Below are positions 47,866 to 57,135 of a DNA stretch of 64,000 bases, one piece after another. Within the stretch, counting starts at the first letter, position 1; each line of letters starts with the position of its first letter. Below the pieces are notes generated by a model. It ran no database searches. It saw nothing but the letters and a program-made list of their open reading frames with translations, and had not been told where the DNA came from. The translations under genes were made by a program, and so were the position numbers. Source of the stretch: Nocardioides sp. Root140. GTDB lineage: Bacteria > Actinomycetota > Actinomycetes > Propionibacteriales > Nocardioidaceae. The stretch is taken from assembly GCF_001426745.1 (NCBI RefSeq), contig NZ_LMFI01000011.1:226913-290912 (forward strand), given 5' to 3'.

Positions 47866-47918
47866 TCTTCCGCCGAACCCGTTTGATCGTTTCGCGCAAG
47901 GACCGGGATACTTCAGGC

Positions 47919-48515
47919 ATGACCGAACCACAGGACGTGTGGCTCGTCGTCGGCCTGGGGAATCCCGGTCCTTCGTATTCCGGGCACCGGCACAACGTCG
48001 GCTACCTCGTCACGGACGAGCTGGCCGCGCGGATGAGTGCGTCCTGGCGTGCGCACAAGACCGGGCGCGCCGACGTGGTCGAGGGCAGGCTGACCCCTGC
48101 CGGCACGCCCGGACCCCGCGTCGTGCTGATGCGCGGGCGCGGCTACATGAACGAGTCCGGCGGGCCGGTCTCGGCAGTGGCCAAGTTCTACAAGGTGCCG
48201 CCCGAGCGCATCATCGCCGTGCACGACGAGCTCGACATCGGCTTCGGAACCCTGCGGGTCAAGCTCGGCGGTGGCGACAACGGTCACAACGGCCTGCGCT
48301 CGATGCGCTCCTCGCTCGGCACCGGCGACTTCTACCGGGTGCGGGCCGGCATCGGCCGCCCCCCGGGCCGCCAGGACGTCGCCGACTTCGTGCTCTCGAA
48401 CTACTCCGCGAAGGAGAAGAAGGAGCTCCCGTTCCAGGTCTTCGACGCCGCAGACGCGATCGAGTGCCTGACCACCGAGGGCCTCGCGAAGACGCAGTCG
48501 CGCTTCAACAGCTGA
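47919..48515 (+). CDS. pth: Peptidyl-tRNA hydrolase
   Basis: 198 residues, recycles peptidyl-tRNA. Catalytic residues: Asn in VGLGNPGPSY, His in HRHNVGYLV, Asn in GYMNESGGPVS and Asp in VHDELDIGFG; GGGDNGHNGLRSM contacts the CCA end. The usual KPxTYMN reads MRGRGYMN here. ATG 47919 starts about 8 residues before the first conserved strand. Confidence 0.95.
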   Translation: MTEPQDVWLVVGLGNPGPSYSGHRHNVGYLVTDELAARMSASWRAHKTGRADVVEGRLTPAGTPGPRVVLMRGRGYMNESGGPVSAVAKFYKVPPERIIAVHDELDIGFGTLRVKLGGGDNGHNGLRSMRSSLGTGDFYRVRAGIGRPPGRQDVADFVLSNYSAKEKKELPFQVFDAADAIECLTTEGLAKTQSRFNS

Positions 48516-48536
48516 GCGTCGTACGACGGCTCGCCG

Positions 48537-48575
48537 GGACCATCTCCACGGACCATCTCCGCGGACCATCTCCAA
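48537..48575 (+). repeat. 13-bp tandem repeat, 3 copies, after pth
   Basis: GGACCATCTCC begins at 48537, 48550 and 48563 (period 13), each followed by a two-base variant, in the 155-bp gap between pth and the first tandem secreted protein. Confidence 0.85.
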
Positions 48576-48670
48576 AATGGGCGATAGACCCACTCGACCC
48601 GGGTCCGCGCGCGTTCTGGTGGCACGATGGGCGGGTCTGCTCAGTTCGTCCCGGGGAGGGGCATCCCGGG

Positions 48671-51600
48671 ATGAGCGGTCAGGTGGGTGGCGTGATGAGG
48701 AGCGACAGCGGGAACTGTCCAGGGCTCGTGCGGTTGCTGCTGGCCGCGCTCGTCGGCCTGGCGCTGAGCCTGGCGGGCCAGGGTGTCCTGGCCCCGGTCA
48801 TGGCGGACGTCCACGTCGACGACACCCCGGCGCCCTCCTGGCGGCTGAACGGACGCACCTACGCCACCAAGATCGTGGGCGACACAGTCTTCGTCGGAGG
48901 CACGTTCACTGCCGCCGTCAGCCCCACCGGACAGTCCGTGCCACGACGCAACCTGGCCGCCTTCGACCTGACCACTGGTGCCCTCCTGACCGACTGGCGG
49001 GCCGACGTCGATTCCACGGTGCAGGCCCTCGACTCCGACGGCTCCTGGCTGTACGTGGGCGGCTCCTTCACCAACGTGGACGGACAGACCCGGCGGCGTC
49101 TGGCCAAGGTGGGCGTCGGGAGCGGTGACCTGGACCCGGGCTTCGCGCCGAACGTCAACTCGACCGTCCGCGCGCTGGTCCTCGACGGGTCGTCGCTCTA
49201 CGCCGGTGGCCACTTCACCAGCGTGGACGGGGCCTCCCGGCTCCGGGTGGCGCGCCTGTCGACGACCGGTCAGCTGGACGGCCAGTTCACGCCGGAGGCC
49301 AACGGCAACGTCTTCGGCATCACCAAGGCGCCTTCGTCCCCCGTGGTCTACGTGTCAGGCCCGTTCGGCCAGCTGAACGGCGTCAACCGCAACGGTGTGG
49401 GTGGCCTGAACGCCGTCACAGGCGCCACCACGGGTCCGTCGTTCGGCTCCTCGGCCCGCCCCACCCTCGGCCTGACGGTCAACGAGGACGGGACGATGCT
49501 GTACGGCGCTGGTGGCAGCGGGCTCAACGCCGTCTCCGCATGGAACTCGAGCACGGGCGTCCGGGTCTGGACCCATCGCGCCATGGGGGACATCCAGGCG
49601 ATCGAGCACTACGATGGCACGGTCTACTTCGGCTTCCACGAGGGGTTTCAGGGCAACACCGGGCTGAGGATCCTCGCGGCCGACGACCTGACCGGGGCCC
49701 TCGACCCCGACTTCCGCCCGACGTTCAACCTCTTCTGGGGCGTGGACGCCATCGACGTGACCGCCGACGGCGTGGTGGTCGGCGGTGACTTCACCCAGGT
49801 CTCCGGGGTCGCGGCGCAGGGGTGGGCCAGGTTCCCGGGCTCGGGGACGCCCGACGAGACGGCACCGTCGCCTCCGACCGGCCTGCACACGACGTCCGTC
49901 CAGCCGACCTCGGTCGCCCTGTCCTGGAGCGCCGCGAGCGACGATCGGGGCGTCGCGGGCTACGACGTGACTCGCGACGGTGTGCCCGTCGCTGCGGTGG
50001 GTGGCACCACCCTCACGTTCAACGACACGGCACTCCAGCCGGAGAGCACCTACCGGTACGCCGTCCGAGCGCGCGACGCCGCCGGCAACGAGTCGGCGTA
50101 CTCCGCGGAGCTGTTGGTCACCACGCCGGAGCTGGGGCCTGAGCCCGAGGAGCTGGTCTTCGGCCCGTCCGACGACGCCACGGTCCGGCAGGACCAACCG
50201 CAGGGGAACTTCGGCGGCACCCAGCGGCTGTCGGTCGACCTCAGCCCCGCCGTCCAGCACAGCCTGATCCGTTTCGAGGTCGACGGAGTCGCCGGCCGTG
50301 ACGTGGAGCGGGCGGTGCTGTCGCTGGCCGCCGTCGACCAGTCCGAGGCGGGCGGCACCGTGGCGCCCACGGGCGAGGCCTCCTGGGACGAGGACACCGT
50401 CACCTGGAACACGGCCCCTGCTGCCGCGGCACCTGTCGCCACGCTGCCCCGGGTCAACGCTGGGGTGCGCTACGACGTGGACGTGACCAGCCTGGTCACG
50501 GCGGACGGTGACGTGAGTCTGCGCCTCCAGCCGCAGTCCGCGAACGGCGCCGACTACGGGTCCAAGGAGGCCGGTGCTGCCCTTGCGCCTCGTCTCGAGG
50601 TGACCGTCGCCGGGGAGCCGGATCCGCCCGACCCGCCGACCGACGACCCGGTGCTGGTGGGTGCCGGGGACATCGCCGCGTGCGAGACCACGGACGACGA
50701 AGCCACTGCTGCGTTGCTCGATGACGTCGAAGGGACGGTCATGGCGCTCGGCGACACCGTCTACCCCGACGCCACGGCACAGCAGTTCGCCGATTGCTAC
50801 GGCCCCAGCTGGGGTCGGCACCTGGACCGCACCAGACCCGCCGTCGGCAACCACGAGTACCAGTCGCCCGACGCGGCGCCCTACTTCGCGTACTTCGGGT
50901 CGGCGGCAGGCCAGCCGGACCAGGGCTGGTACAGCTACGACGTCGGGACCTGGCACATCGTGGTGCTCAACAGCAACTGTGCCCGCGTCGGTGGCTGCGG
51001 GACAGGGTCGCCGCAGGAGCAGTGGCTGCGTGCCGACCTGGAGCAGACCACCCGGGACAACATCGCCGCCTATTGGCATCATCCCTGGCAGGTCTCGGGA
51101 ACGCGCCAGGACGGGACTGAGATGGGAGACCTCTGGGGCGTCCTCCACCAGCACGGCGCGGAGTTCGTGGTGGCCGGGCACGAGCATTTCTATGAACGGT
51201 TCGCGCCCCTCGACGCACTCGCCCAACCGGACCCGTCGTTCGGAATGCGCAGCTTCGTGGTCGGCACCGGCGGGCGAAGCCTGTATCCGCTCCCGACGCC
51301 GGCCACCCACAGCGTGGTCCAGGGCCAGGCCTTCGGTGTCCTGAAGGTGACCCTGCACGAGGACAGCTATGAATGGGAGTTCCTCCCGGTGCCGGGATCG
51401 GGCTTCACCGACTCGGGCATCAGCGCGGTGCACCCGGCGCCACCGGAAGACACCGAGCCGCCGACCGCCCCCACGGGCCTGATCGCCACGCAGGCGGGCC
51501 AGGACCGGATCGACCTGGCATGGGCCGCGGCGAGCGACAACCAGGCCGTGCTCGGCTACCAGATCGAGCGGGACGCCACGGCTGTCGCGACGGTGGGCGA

Positions 51601-52201
51601 CCTGCTGGCCTACAGCGACACGGGGCTGGTCGCTGGTCGCGCCTACACGTATCGCGTGCGGGCCCGCGATGGCGGAGGCAACTGGTCGGCCTGGAGCGAA
51701 CCGGCGACCGCCACGACGTCGGTGCCCTCCGACACGATCGTCATCCCGCTCGAGCAGGACTCCACCGCCCGTGCAGACCTGCCGACACGCAACTTCGGCG
51801 CCGCCGCAACCTGGCTGGTCGACGGCAACACCGTCAAGGACGGGCTCCTCCGGGTCGACGTGGCCGGGGTCGGCGATCGCCAGGTGCTCTCCGCGACCCT
51901 CCACGTCCACTGCGTCGACCCCTCCAACAACGGCGGGTCCTTCTTCGCCATGGGCACCGGATGGGACGAGGGTTCGGTCACCTGGAACACCGCGCCGCCT
52001 GCCACCGGTCCGGCGCTGGACACGCTCGGCAGGGTGACGGTGGGTCAGGACTACGACGTCGACCTCACCGGCTACGTCACGGGTGACGGCAGCTACGCGT
52101 TGAGGGTGGCGTCGTCGGCACCCGACGGCGCGGACTACGCATCATCGGAGTCCACGACCGCACCCGGCCCCGTCCTCGAGCTCACGCTCGGTCCGCCGTG
52201 A
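48671..52201 (+). CDS. Secreted multidomain protein: propeller, FnIII, DNRLRE, metallophosphoesterase
   Basis: 1176 residues. Signal peptide about 1-45; GGAGGGG lies 9 nt before ATG 48671. Order: propeller-like repeats about 46-390 (VVGGTFTAAVSPTGQ, LYVGGSFTNVDG, LYAGGHFTSVDG), FnIII about 395-490, DNRLRE-type beta domain about 493-651 (DDATVRQDQPQGNFGG, WDEDTVTWNTAP), purple-acid-phosphatase-like metallophosphoesterase about 660-910 (VGAGDIAACE, LGDTVY, VGNHEY, YWHHPW, VAGHEHFYERF), FnIII about 930-1016, second DNRLRE about 1023-1176. All metal-ligand motifs are intact. No cell-wall anchor is seen. First of three tandem paralogues. Confidence 0.87.
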   Translation: MSGQVGGVMRSDSGNCPGLVRLLLAALVGLALSLAGQGVLAPVMADVHVDDTPAPSWRLNGRTYATKIVGDTVFVGGTFTAAVSPTGQSVPRRNLAAFDLTTGALLTDWRADVDSTVQALDSDGSWLYVGGSFTNVDGQTRRRLAKVGVGSGDLDPGFAPNVNSTVRALVLDGSSLYAGGHFTSVDGASRLRVARLSTTGQLDGQFTPEANGNVFGITKAPSSPVVYVSGPFGQLNGVNRNGVGGLNAVTGATTGPSFGSSARPTLGLTVNEDGTMLYGAGGSGLNAVSAWNSSTGVRVWTHRAMGDIQAIEHYDGTVYFGFHEGFQGNTGLRILAADDLTGALDPDFRPTFNLFWGVDAIDVTADGVVVGGDFTQVSGVAAQGWARFPGSGTPDETAPSPPTGLHTTSVQPTSVALSWSAASDDRGVAGYDVTRDGVPVAAVGGTTLTFNDTALQPESTYRYAVRARDAAGNESAYSAELLVTTPELGPEPEELVFGPSDDATVRQDQPQGNFGGTQRLSVDLSPAVQHSLIRFEVDGVAGRDVERAVLSLAAVDQSEAGGTVAPTGEASWDEDTVTWNTAPAAAAPVATLPRVNAGVRYDVDVTSLVTADGDVSLRLQPQSANGADYGSKEAGAALAPRLEVTVAGEPDPPDPPTDDPVLVGAGDIAACETTDDEATAALLDDVEGTVMALGDTVYPDATAQQFADCYGPSWGRHLDRTRPAVGNHEYQSPDAAPYFAYFGSAAGQPDQGWYSYDVGTWHIVVLNSNCARVGGCGTGSPQEQWLRADLEQTTRDNIAAYWHHPWQVSGTRQDGTEMGDLWGVLHQHGAEFVVAGHEHFYERFAPLDALAQPDPSFGMRSFVVGTGGRSLYPLPTPATHSVVQGQAFGVLKVTLHEDSYEWEFLPVPGSGFTDSGISAVHPAPPEDTEPPTAPTGLIATQAGQDRIDLAWAAASDNQAVLGYQIERDATAVATVGDLLAYSDTGLVAGRAYTYRVRARDGGGNWSAWSEPATATTSVPSDTIVIPLEQDSTARADLPTRNFGAAATWLVDGNTVKDGLLRVDVAGVGDRQVLSATLHVHCVDPSNNGGSFFAMGTGWDEGSVTWNTAPPATGPALDTLGRVTVGQDYDVDLTGYVTGDGSYALRVASSAPDGADYASSESTTAPGPVLELTLGPP

Positions 52202-52436
52202 GACGGGGTGCCGGGCGAACAGTCGGCCGCGAGGTTCACCAAGTTGCGGTATATCCCGGCGCACTCGGCCATCGCCGACCCTCCTGCGTCCAGAGTTGAG
52301 GGGAAGTTCTCGGGGGCCGCCCGGTCGAGCGTGCTCGACCAGTGGGGCGCCTTGGGGGGCAGTGGCGACGACCTCGCCTGCCGCGACCCCTCGAACCGAG
52401 TCAATGGCAACGGACGCGGATGCAGGGGAGCAGGAC

Positions 52437-54074
52437 ATGAAGGGGAAGGTGTGGTCCCTCGGCGGTGCACGGCGCCTGCTGGTGGGTGGCCTGCTCGGCG
52501 CCTCCTTGAGCATCGTGGCGCAGGGAAGCTTGTCCACCGCGTCGGCGGACGTGTTCGTGGACCAGAGGCCAGCGGCGTCATGGCGGGTCAACGGAGTCGT
52601 GCGGGCCACGGTCATCGTCGGAGACACGGTGGTCGTGGGCGGGTCGTTCACCACGGCGGTCAGCCCCAACGGCCAGTCGGTGGCGAGGCGGAACCTGGCC
52701 GCCTTCAGCCTGACCACGGGAGCCCTGCGCACGGACTGGCGGGCTGACGCGAGCGCTGACGTCCGGGCCCTCGAGACGGACGGCAGTTCCATCTATGTGG
52801 GTGGAAGCTTCACCACGATCGCCGGGCAGGCCCGTCAGCGGATCGCGAAACTCGGTGTGGCCACCGGCGCCGTGGACGCGCAGTTCCGGCCCAATCTCAA
52901 CAGCACGGTCAGGGCGATCGAGACCGACGCGTCCGCCGTCTACGTGGGCGGTCAGTTCACCACCGTGAACGGCGCGACCAGGCAGCGCATCGCCAAGCTC
53001 ACCTTCAACGGGGCACTCGACCCGGACTTCCGTCCCAACGCCAACGGCTACGTGTGGGGGATCGTGAAGACGCCGACCTCGTCGGTGGTGTACGTGTCCG
53101 GCCTGTTCACCCAGCTGAACGGGGTGAACCGGAACGGGGTGGGCGCCCTGAGCGCCACCAACGGGTCGACCACCGGACCGTCGTTCGGGTCCTCCGCCCG
53201 GCCCACCCTGGGTCTGGCGATCAATCCTGACGGGACCCGGCTGTACGGCGCCGGCGCCAACAACACGGCAGCGGCGTGGAGCACGACGACCGGGACCCGG
53301 GTGTGGCGTGTCGTCACGATGGGCGACATCCAGGCGATCGTGTACTACCAGGGCACCGTGTACTTCGGCTTCCACGACGGCTACCAGACCGACCAGGGGA
53401 TCAAGCTGCTCGCCGCCGATGCGGTGACCGGCGCGCTCGATCCGGACTTCCGGCCCCGGTTCAACCGGTTCATGGGCGTGATGGCGCTCGACATCTCGCC
53501 CCTCGGCCTGGTGGCCGGCGGAGACTTCACCAGCGTCACCGGAGTGGCCGCCCAGGGGTGGGTCAGGTTTCCACCGGAGGGCCCGCCCGACCCGGGCACC
53601 GAGGAGGTGACGTTCGCAGCCACGGACGACGCCACCATCCACCAGGGCCAGCCGACGACGAACTTCGGCGGGGCCGACCGGCTCCTGGTCGACTCGTCAC
53701 CTGCCGTGCTCAACAGCCTGGTGCGGTTCTCGGTCACGGGCGTCGCAGGTCGCCAGGTGCAGCGGGCGACGCTTCGCCTCTACGTTCTGGACCCGACCGA
53801 GATGGGTGGCGCGGTGTCCGGGACGAGTGACACGACGTGGAGCGAGCAGACAGTCACCTGGAACACCGCGCCGGCGGCCGGACCCACGGTCGGCACTCTG
53901 CCCGGCGTCCAGGCGGGCAGCTGGTACGAGGTGGACGTGACCGATCTCGTCACCGGCGACGGTGCGGTGAGCCTACGCATCACGCCGATGTCGACGAACG
54001 GCGCCGACTACGCGTCCTCGGAGTACCCCGGCGGTCTCGGACCCGCACTCGTGCTCCGTGTGGAGGACCAGTGA
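52437..54074 (+). CDS. Secreted propeller + DNRLRE protein, second paralogue
   Basis: 545 residues. ATG 52437 follows GGGGAG; signal peptide about 1-37. Propeller-like repeats about 38-378 are closely related to those of the 48671 product (VVGGSFTTAVSPNGQSVARR, GPSFGSSARPTLGL, VYFGFHDGYQ, GDFTSVTGVAAQGWVRFP), followed by one DNRLRE domain about 390-545 (DDATIHQGQPTTNFGG, WSEQTVTWNTAP). No enzymatic domain. The 235 bp upstream (52202-52436) holds no gene. The stop overlaps the next start by 4 bp (GTGA). Confidence 0.86.
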   Translation: MKGKVWSLGGARRLLVGGLLGASLSIVAQGSLSTASADVFVDQRPAASWRVNGVVRATVIVGDTVVVGGSFTTAVSPNGQSVARRNLAAFSLTTGALRTDWRADASADVRALETDGSSIYVGGSFTTIAGQARQRIAKLGVATGAVDAQFRPNLNSTVRAIETDASAVYVGGQFTTVNGATRQRIAKLTFNGALDPDFRPNANGYVWGIVKTPTSSVVYVSGLFTQLNGVNRNGVGALSATNGSTTGPSFGSSARPTLGLAINPDGTRLYGAGANNTAAAWSTTTGTRVWRVVTMGDIQAIVYYQGTVYFGFHDGYQTDQGIKLLAADAVTGALDPDFRPRFNRFMGVMALDISPLGLVAGGDFTSVTGVAAQGWVRFPPEGPPDPGTEEVTFAATDDATIHQGQPTTNFGGADRLLVDSSPAVLNSLVRFSVTGVAGRQVQRATLRLYVLDPTEMGGAVSGTSDTTWSEQTVTWNTAPAAGPTVGTLPGVQAGSWYEVDVTDLVTGDGAVSLRITPMSTNGADYASSEYPGGLGPALVLRVEDQ

Positions 54075-55207
54075 CCGGGTGCAGGGCCGTGATCCGGCTG
54101 CTCGTGGCCGGTGCGGTCGCAGCGGCGATCAGCCTGGTGTCGGTGGGCAGCCCGGCAGTCGCGTCGGCCGAAGCGGTGCCGTACCGGGTTCCCGAGGGCT
54201 CGTGGCAGGTGAACGGTCCCGTGTTCGCCACTGCCATCGTCGGTGACACCGTCATCGTCGGAGGAGCCTTCCGCACGGCGATCAGCCCCACGGGTGCGGT
54301 GTATCCCCGCCGCAACCTTGCCGGGTTCAGCATGACCACCGGTGCCCTGCGGATGAACTGGTCCGCCGACACGGTGGGCACCGTGCGCGCCCTCGAGGCC
54401 GACGGAAGCTACGTCTACGTGGGTGGCTCCTTCACCCAGGTCGCGGGCCGTGCCCGGCTGCGGATGGCCAAGGTCTCGGTCACCTCGGGACGGCTGGACT
54501 CCGGCTTCCGGCCCCGTTTCAACAACACCGTCAGGGCCATCGCGGTGGACCGCACCTCGGTGTACGTCGGTGGCAAGTTCACCGACGTCAACGGGAAGAC
54601 CCGGTGGCGCCTCGCCAAGTTCTCGAGGCGAGGCGCCCTCGACGGTCGCTTCCGGCCCCGCGTCAACAATGTCGTCTGGGGACTGGCCAAGGCCCGCTCC
54701 TCGTCGACGGTCTACGTGGCCGGCCCGTTCAGCAAGGTCAACCGTGCGTGGCGCAACGGTGTCGGTGCGGTGCGGTCGACCACCGGTGCCACGACCGGGC
54801 CGGCCTTCGCCCGCGCCACCAAGCCCACGCTCGGCCTCGCGGTCAACGCCACCGGCTCGCGGCTGTACGGCGCCGGAGGGTCCGGGGCGAACACTGCCTC
54901 GGCGTGGAGCACCCGCTCCGGAACTAGGCTCTGGCGCGTCGCCGCGATGGGCGACATCCAGGCGATCGAGTACTACCGGGGCCGGGTCTACTTCGGCTTC
55001 CACGACGGGTTCCGGGGCAACAAGCGGATCAAGATGCTGGCGGCGTCGGCGGTCACCGGGGCCCTCGACCGCAACTTCCGCCCCCGGTTCGACGGGTTCT
55101 GGGGGGTGAAGGCGATCTCCGTGTCGCGTCTGGGTGTGGTCGCCGGCGGTGACTTCAACACCGTCGACGGTGAGCAGGTCAGGGGCTGGGTCAGGTTCCG
55201 CCCCTGA
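54071..55207 (+). CDS. Secreted propeller protein, third paralogue
   Basis: 378 residues: signal peptide about 1-38 (LLVAGAVAAAISLVSVGSPA) then the propeller-like repeats only (VVGGAFRTAISPTG-type VIVGGAFRTAISPTGAVYPR, VYVGGSFTQVAGRARLRMAK, VYVGGKFTDVNGKTRWRLAK, GDIQAIEYYRGRVYFGFHDG). The DNRLRE part is missing. The GTG at 54071 overlaps the previous stop (GTGA), so the last two paralogues are coupled. More Arg-rich than its siblings, so its surface charge differs. Confidence 0.85.
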   Translation: MTGCRAVIRLLVAGAVAAAISLVSVGSPAVASAEAVPYRVPEGSWQVNGPVFATAIVGDTVIVGGAFRTAISPTGAVYPRRNLAGFSMTTGALRMNWSADTVGTVRALEADGSYVYVGGSFTQVAGRARLRMAKVSVTSGRLDSGFRPRFNNTVRAIAVDRTSVYVGGKFTDVNGKTRWRLAKFSRRGALDGRFRPRVNNVVWGLAKARSSSTVYVAGPFSKVNRAWRNGVGAVRSTTGATTGPAFARATKPTLGLAVNATGSRLYGAGGSGANTASAWSTRSGTRLWRVAAMGDIQAIEYYRGRVYFGFHDGFRGNKRIKMLAASAVTGALDRNFRPRFDGFWGVKAISVSRLGVVAGGDFNTVDGEQVRGWVRFRP

Positions 55208-55220
55208 GCCTTGTCGCGCG

Positions 55221-56087
55221 CTAGCGCACCGCGACCTGGTAGACGGGGCTCCGGACGCCTTCGCTCCCGGCGAACAGGCGTCCGCCGGCGCGGTTGAACT
55301 CGATCGACTCGCCCTGCTGGCGCGAGGGCAGCAACACCCGGTGGGCCCCGGCACTGAGCGAGGAATAGGTGTACGCCGACCCGTAGGTGCCGAGCACGTA
55401 GCCCCACCCGCCGGGCCGGAACGACGCACTCGTCACCGTCGACGGTGCGCCGCGCAGCTTCCGCAGCCGGTTCACCGACGTGGCGGAGAGGGTCCGGGGG
55501 CCGACGTACACGGCGCCCCTCACCTGCTTGGACACGATGAACACGCGACCCGTGCGGGGGTTGACCATCATCCCCTCGGAGTCGTGGGCACCGTCGGGGT
55601 AGGCGAAGGTGAACCTGGTCGCCCTCACCGTGCGGCTGTAGAGCCGTGCGGGCTCCCGGAACCGGTAGACCTGGATGCGCGAGCGGGACCGGCTGTTGTC
55701 GCCCGTGTCGCCGACCCAGAGCGTGTGGTTCGGGCCCGACGACATGTCCTCCCAGTCGTAGGACTTGGCACCGCGCAGGGTCAGGACGGCGCGGGTCCTG
55801 CCGTTCGCGCCGACGGCGAACACCCGGGGGCGGTCGCCGCTGTCGTTGTGGGTGAACAGCGTGTCGCGGGCGTAGGTGCTGCGGGCCAGCCCGCTCGACT
55901 CCGTGACGCGGGTGTCGAGGATGTGCCGGTTCACGGGGGTCAGGGCGGTGGCGGTGGTGGCCGTGGTCGCGCTCGAGGCGAGGGGGACCGGCGATCCCGA
56001 GGCGGGGGACCAGGCCATGGTGGTGGCCGCGAGGGCCAGCCCGGTCGTGGCCGCGGTCAGGGCGAGGCGCGTGCGGACGTGTGACAT
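55221..56087 (-). CDS. Secreted propeller-like protein (SSGLA/DWED family)
   Basis: 288 residues, signal peptide about 1-32. Shares the unusual motif set of the lipoprotein at 23905: VTESSGLARSTYARDTLFTHN, YDWEDMSSGPNHTLWVGDTG, YPDGAHDSEGMMVNPRTGRV and LLPSRQQGESIEFN. Here it is freely secreted rather than lipid-anchored. Converges with the third tandem secreted paralogue (13 bp apart). Function unknown. Confidence 0.82.
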   Translation of the reverse strand: MSHVRTRLALTAATTGLALAATTMAWSPASGSPVPLASSATTATTATALTPVNRHILDTRVTESSGLARSTYARDTLFTHNDSGDRPRVFAVGANGRTRAVLTLRGAKSYDWEDMSSGPNHTLWVGDTGDNSRSRSRIQVYRFREPARLYSRTVRATRFTFAYPDGAHDSEGMMVNPRTGRVFIVSKQVRGAVYVGPRTLSATSVNRLRKLRGAPSTVTSASFRPGGWGYVLGTYGSAYTYSSLSAGAHRVLLPSRQQGESIEFNRAGGRLFAGSEGVRSPVYQVAVR

Positions 56088-56171
56088 GAGGAGCTCTCTC
56101 CGGTTGTCGAGACTGGGCCGGCTTGCTTCCCGAGGCCGCCGCAACGCTACGGCGATTTTCTTGACGAGTGT

Positions 56172-56203
56172 CCAGCTCATCCCCAGATTTGGGGATGAGC
56201 TGG
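56172..56203. promoter_or_regulatory. Perfect 14-bp stem-loop between divergent genes
   Basis: CCAGCTCATCCCCA, loop GATT, TGGGGATGAGCTGG. It lies between divergent start codons (56087 minus, 56297 plus), so it is not a simple terminator; it could be an operator or part of a 5' leader for the minus gene. Confidence 0.55.
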
Positions 56204-56264
56204 GGCGTGTGAGAACCAGAGTGGCGGATGGGCACCGAAAAGTCAGCCACTAGGACAAGCAATG

Positions 56265-56290
56265 TTGACCGCCTGTGACTTCAGTAGGCT
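56265..56290 (+). promoter_or_regulatory. Candidate leaderless promoter of cysQ
   Basis: TTGACC (56265-56270) and TAGGCT (56285-56290), with 6 nt between TAGGCT and the GTG at 56297 and no ribosome site, suggest transcription starts at the start codon. Spacing of 14 is short. Layout matches that before hemG. Confidence 0.35.
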
Positions 56291-56296
56291 CTGCCC

Positions 56297-57067
56297 GTGA
56301 CTACAGAGATCCCCGCCGCAGCGGCCACCGACGACCACATCTTCGCCACCTGGCTGGCCACCGTTGCCGGTGAGCGACTCCTCGAGGTGCGCACCCAAGG
56401 CCTCGAGGGCCGCGAGCTCAAGGACGCCGGTGACGCGGCCGCCCAGGCGTTGATCGCCGAGCTGCTCGCCGAGCACCGGCCCGACGACGCGGTGCTCTCC
56501 GAGGAGGCCGCAGACGACAAGTCCCGCCTCGACGCCTCGCGGGTCTGGATCATCGACCCGCTCGACGGCACCCGCGAGTTCTCCGAGCCCCCGCGCGACG
56601 ACTGGGCGGTCCATGTCGCGCTCTGGCAGGACGGCGACCTCACCGTCGGTGCGGTCGCGCAGCCCGCCCTTGGCGAGACCTTCAACACCGGCACTCCTTC
56701 CGTGGTTCCGGCCCGTACGTCGACCCGGCCCCGCATCGCCGTCTCGCGCACCCGTCCGCCGGCGTTCGTGCAGGCACTGGCCGAGGAGATCGACGCCGAG
56801 CTCGTGCCGATGGGCTCGGCCGGCGTGAAGGTGATGTCCGTCGTACGCGACCTCGCCGACGCCTACGTGCACGCCGGCGGACAGTACGAATGGGACAACG
56901 CGGCACCGGTCGCCGTGGCGCGGGCAGCCGGCCTCTTCTGCTCGCGGGTCGACGGGTCCGAGCTGGCCTACAACCAGGACGACGTCTCCCTGCCCGACCT
57001 GATCGTCTGCCGCCCCGAGCTTGCCTCGCAGATCGTCGACTTCGTCAAGCGCCACGGCACCGAGTGA
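56297..57067 (+). CDS. cysQ: 3'(2'),5'-bisphosphate nucleotidase (CysQ-type inositol monophosphatase)
   Basis: 256 residues, Mg-dependent phosphatase that removes the 3'-phosphate of PAP/PAPS, a by-product of sulfate activation and sulfotransfer. Motifs: VLSEEAADD, RVWIIDPLDGTREFSE (metal-binding DPLDGT) and YEWDNAAPVAVARAAG. The DPLDGTREF(S/I) form favours CysQ over inositol phosphatase. The sulfotransferases at 26150 and 31373 would generate PAP, giving it an obvious substrate. A strong terminator follows. Confidence 0.92.
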   Translation: MTTEIPAAAATDDHIFATWLATVAGERLLEVRTQGLEGRELKDAGDAAAQALIAELLAEHRPDDAVLSEEAADDKSRLDASRVWIIDPLDGTREFSEPPRDDWAVHVALWQDGDLTVGAVAQPALGETFNTGTPSVVPARTSTRPRIAVSRTRPPAFVQALAEEIDAELVPMGSAGVKVMSVVRDLADAYVHAGGQYEWDNAAPVAVARAAGLFCSRVDGSELAYNQDDVSLPDLIVCRPELASQIVDFVKRHGTE

Positions 57068-57105
57068 CATCGGCCCTCCGGGGCGGATGAGCGGCCGGAA
57101 ATGAA

Positions 57106-57135
57106 GAAACCCCCCGACGGGAATCGGGGGGTTTC
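57106..57135 (+). terminator. Strong hairpin terminator after cysQ
   Basis: GAAACCCCCCGA and TCGGGGGGTTTC, perfect 12-bp arms with a 6-nt loop, 38 nt after the cysQ stop. Confidence 0.8.

Noticed and set aside
47939..48670. N-terminal extension of the 1176-residue secreted protein through the pth gene
   Set aside because: The extension is an out-of-frame reading of pth; a ribosome site and signal peptide mark the start at 48671.
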